Shown here: piece by piece, positions 61,348 to 64,000 of the stretch
Layout: every line of letters starts with the position of its first letter
Position numbering within the stretch: position 1 is the stretch's first letter
Assembly (NCBI RefSeq): GCF_036785885.1
Contig: NC_092323.1
Location: forward strand, 11,478,501 to 11,542,500
DNA: 64,000 bases
Direction: 5' to 3'
From: Coffea arabica
Taxonomy: Eukaryota > Streptophyta > Magnoliopsida > Gentianales > Rubiaceae
Program-made: the position numbers and the translations under genes
Notes under the pieces: model-generated
Told to the model about the DNA's origin: nothing
What the model saw: only the letters and a program-made list of their open reading frames with translations
Database searches by the model: none

Positions 61348-63518
61348 TTTTACGTTGAAACACCAAAAATATGGGCCACTCCATGCTTTCAACTACTTCA
61401 TGCTGGAGATGCTTGAGAATGGGCGCTGGGTAGGCCCTGTATCCTTAAGAATGGGCCCGTCCACCATATCGATTTGTAACTTTTTATTCCACACTGTGAG
61501 AAATTACAGAGATTAATATCATACGTGCACAAAACTTTGAAAACTCAACGGATAAGATATTGGATTTAAGTGATTCAAGTCATATATGCACAAAACTTGC
61601 AAAACTTGACAGAGAAGATATTAGATTTATGTGTGTTTGTTATCATTTAACACTCTTTTAGTGATATGATGTATTTACAAAGACGAATCCATGGAGGCGT
61701 TACTGCTCCTCGAAGTTCTACAAATTCATGTTTTATTTCTTTAATATTTTGAGAATTTTCAATATTTCCTTGATGTCTCATGATCTCATCTCTACACATA
61801 CAAACATATCTTAGTCCGACAAATTATTTGCACAGGAAATGACCCCCCCCTCCCCCTGCTGGTGGTTGAGAATGCTGAAAATGTAGTGGTGCAGGCTGCA
61901 ACTGTACATAGGCAGCAGCGCGTTGACGTTGGGTTGTGGAGGACCCTTATCCTAATCAGAAAGGGGCCGGAAAGTGACAAATGGTTCGGTCGGAAGTTCC
62001 AACACTTCTACTGGCCATACTTGAATCCAGAAAGCTTCACAGCAAGAAAAGTTGAACTTAAAGACGAACTGCAATTAATCTATAAACGACACTCCTGATT
62101 GTGACATTCTTTGTTACATCTCATTCTCTCCTTGTTTCTCATCAGAAAGCTGGGCTAAATTTCCTTCTGCGCACTCCGAAAAACGGAGCTACATAACTGA
62201 ATGATCACATTATACATCATTTCTTCAAGAAATTACAACCCCTATAAAGATGAAATGCCGAGCAATATTTAGATCAGTAGTATCTATCATGTATTACTGA
62301 ACTCTTTCAGATGTAGTGCTTTTTTGGCTGGTTATATGAATTCGAATGTTGCAATTTTCAGCTTTAATTAGCACAAAATGTGGAATGATCCGTCTTTAAC
62401 CTGTAGGGGTGTGTGGTAAGGTTGCTTGTAACTAATCTTTCACCAAGCTTTGGCATTTATATCTGGTAGAAGGAATAGGGCAGAAAGACTTTCTTGCATG
62501 AACCCTCAGTAGTCAGTACAACCTCTAGAGTAGTAAAAAATTAGGCGAGACAAATAATAGTACAGATCTCCTCCTGTCTCCCCTCTGTAATTGAGTGCAG
62601 CCAAAATTGATTTTTAGGTCCACCAACGTTAATCATTGCTAGCCCTTCCCCTCTTCCTCTGTGCATGATCTGTTAACCAGGCTAACGTCTTAAGTTCGCT
62701 TTTCAAAACCAGTTACTACGTTGAACTTCTGGAAGAATGTCTACATAATTTCCCGGAGAATGTAGTAATATCTGGTTTGGAGGTTTACCTTCGACCCTCA
62801 TACAAGCACAGTTGGATTTCTCCTTTTTCATAGGAATAGTGTATATTGTTATCGTTAGATCAAATATATATATATCTCTTAAAAATATATATATATACAT
62901 AATTTTTCTTTTAATTTTTGCTCTTTTTTTTCTTCTCTCTGAAATTACATATCAATAAGGTTGTTCGATTGGCTACTGAAAATCATGGCTTCAGTTATAG
63001 TCAAGGCTAATCTCTCTTAAATTGCGCACAATAACTTTACTATAATGTCCTAAACTTTATTCTTTGAGATGAAACAATAGGATCTATGGCCCCTTTCCCA
63101 CAAATATTCCTTGATTGGTTTTCTTTCCTTTTTTTTTTCTTTTTGATTCTTTTGTGGGACAAGTATTAACCGTCCTCGGCTGTTTATTGGCTATTGTCAT
63201 TAAAGGAAAAAAGAAAGAAGATGAAAAAGAAAAAGGAAGAAAAAAAAAGAACACGTATAGACAAAAGCTTATTAATTGGATCATTCAATAAGCTATATTA
63301 ATTGTTCAAGTTTGCTTTGAACTTTCAATTGCTTATGCACTCTATTAGCCCAATTAGTTAGATGAACTTTTAGCAAATTGACCTCGAGACACAAGATTTC
63401 ATGTTGACTAACATTTTTTTTTTTGACTAACATTTCAAGAGCTAGGTAGCTAGTGGTTGGTTTTGTTTTCATCCGCACAGACATTTTCATTTTTATAAAA
63501 TTATACGAAACTTACAAT
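61348..63518. other. intergenic region
   Basis: AT-rich, with (AT)n patches near 62866-62899 and C/T-rich runs. Apart from the short frame at 61862-62098 there is no recognisable gene. Confidence 0.4.
61862..62098 (+). CDS. short protein-like frame, possible terminal exon or gene remnant
   Basis: A frame of 78 codons ending in TGA, with protein-like composition (GLWRTLILIRKGPESDKWFG, then FYWPYLNPESF and KVELKDELQLIYKRHS). I do not recognise a family. AG dinucleotides upstream (for example after GTGGTGCAG at about 61896) could be splice acceptors, which would make this the last exon of a gene whose other exons I could not find. It may equally be chance. Confidence 0.2.
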   Translation: MVENAENVVVQAATVHRQQRVDVGLWRTLILIRKGPESDKWFGRKFQHFYWPYLNPESFTARKVELKDELQLIYKRHS

Positions 63519-63973
63519 GCGTTTGTTCTCAACTGATTTTGAAAACTTGATTTTAGCTTACGATTTTTGAAAACCAGCTATTATGTTGTATTTTTTTAAT
63601 TGAATTTTTTTAAAAAAAAAACTGATTTTAGATTTTTTGGGCCCAAAAAACTGATCAAAAGCAGGTTTTAACACACTTTTAAATTCTAATTCTGGCTTAC
63701 TTTTTCATATAGACAAAATTATCCATTAAATTTTAACACAATTACTAAATTAATTAAAAATTTGATAACTTTTTTCACCTTTCTATTTTCTTCATATGCT
63801 CGTCTCATTTTCAGATTCATCTATGTGTCCCTTGATTTTCTCACTAGCATTCAATCTTCATAATAAAATTAATTAATTACATAAAAATCATTTAATTAGC
63901 ACGAAATTCAATTATGTAGCACATAATGGTACCATAGTCATCCTTTTATCAAAATCAATTTTTTAACAAACGC
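63519..63973. mobile_element. inverted-repeat MITE
   Basis: The left end GCGTTTGTTCTCAACTGATT and the reverse complement of the right end (GCGTTTGTTAAAAAATTGAT) form imperfect terminal inverted repeats that continue through TTTTGA. The 455-bp interior is AT-rich and includes self-complementary TTGATTTT words; it has no coding content. Flanks TACAAT and TACATT are similar but do not give a clean target duplication. Confidence 0.6.
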
Positions 63974-64000
63974 CTATACATTTATTAAAATGAATTTTTT

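Overview
The window is nuclear DNA of a flowering plant, most likely a eudicot. Genes are interrupted by many short AT-rich introns with GT/AG borders, intergenic DNA is AT-rich and full of small non-autonomous transposons, and every recognisable protein is a plant family member. No bacterial operon, CRISPR array, rRNA gene, intact tRNA gene or organellar gene cluster was seen. I cannot name the species from the sequence alone.

Left third (1-22.3 kb), all genes on the minus strand. An intronless P-type pentatricopeptide repeat (PPR) gene lies at 1936-3762. A plant-specific protein of unknown function is at 4460-5119, with an unresolved start. An 18-exon tetratricopeptide repeat (TPR) gene spans 7009-17667; I reconstructed all its exons, including a 12-nt microexon. 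A complete 12-exon cytosolic glutamine synthetase (GS1, 356 aa) lies at 18805-22099. Its upstream region holds a TATA box and three copies of a repeat carrying a TGACGTC bZIP-type core.

Middle (22.3-36.6 kb) is a gene-poor transposon landscape. It contains a tRNA-derived SINE, a complete young non-autonomous LTR retrotransposon (26536-28400, with target duplication, primer-binding site and polypurine tract), a three-copy tandem repeat, a Mutator-like inverted-repeat element, a long (TA)n tract and a small MITE candidate.

Right half is on the plus strand. A 12-exon condensin I subunit CAP-G gene (36654-44350, 1036 aa) has a promoter with site II and E2F-like motifs, a hAT-type element inside intron 4, and an apparent GC-AG intron 9. 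The 44.4-54.2 kb stretch is gene-poor and carries a Stowaway-type MITE and a nested four-copy inverted repeat. A five-exon Nudix hydrolase gene (54233-57625) follows. The last 6 kb contain a SINE with a perfect 16-bp target duplication, a second Mutator-like element, polypyrimidine/polypurine tracts and another inverted-repeat MITE.

The genes are independent housekeeping genes (organelle RNA metabolism, nitrogen assimilation, chromosome condensation, nucleotide-derivative hydrolysis), not a pathway cluster. I found no convincing new biological system. The most notable items are the microexon, the GC-AG intron, the GS1 promoter repeats and the well-delimited transposon insertions.
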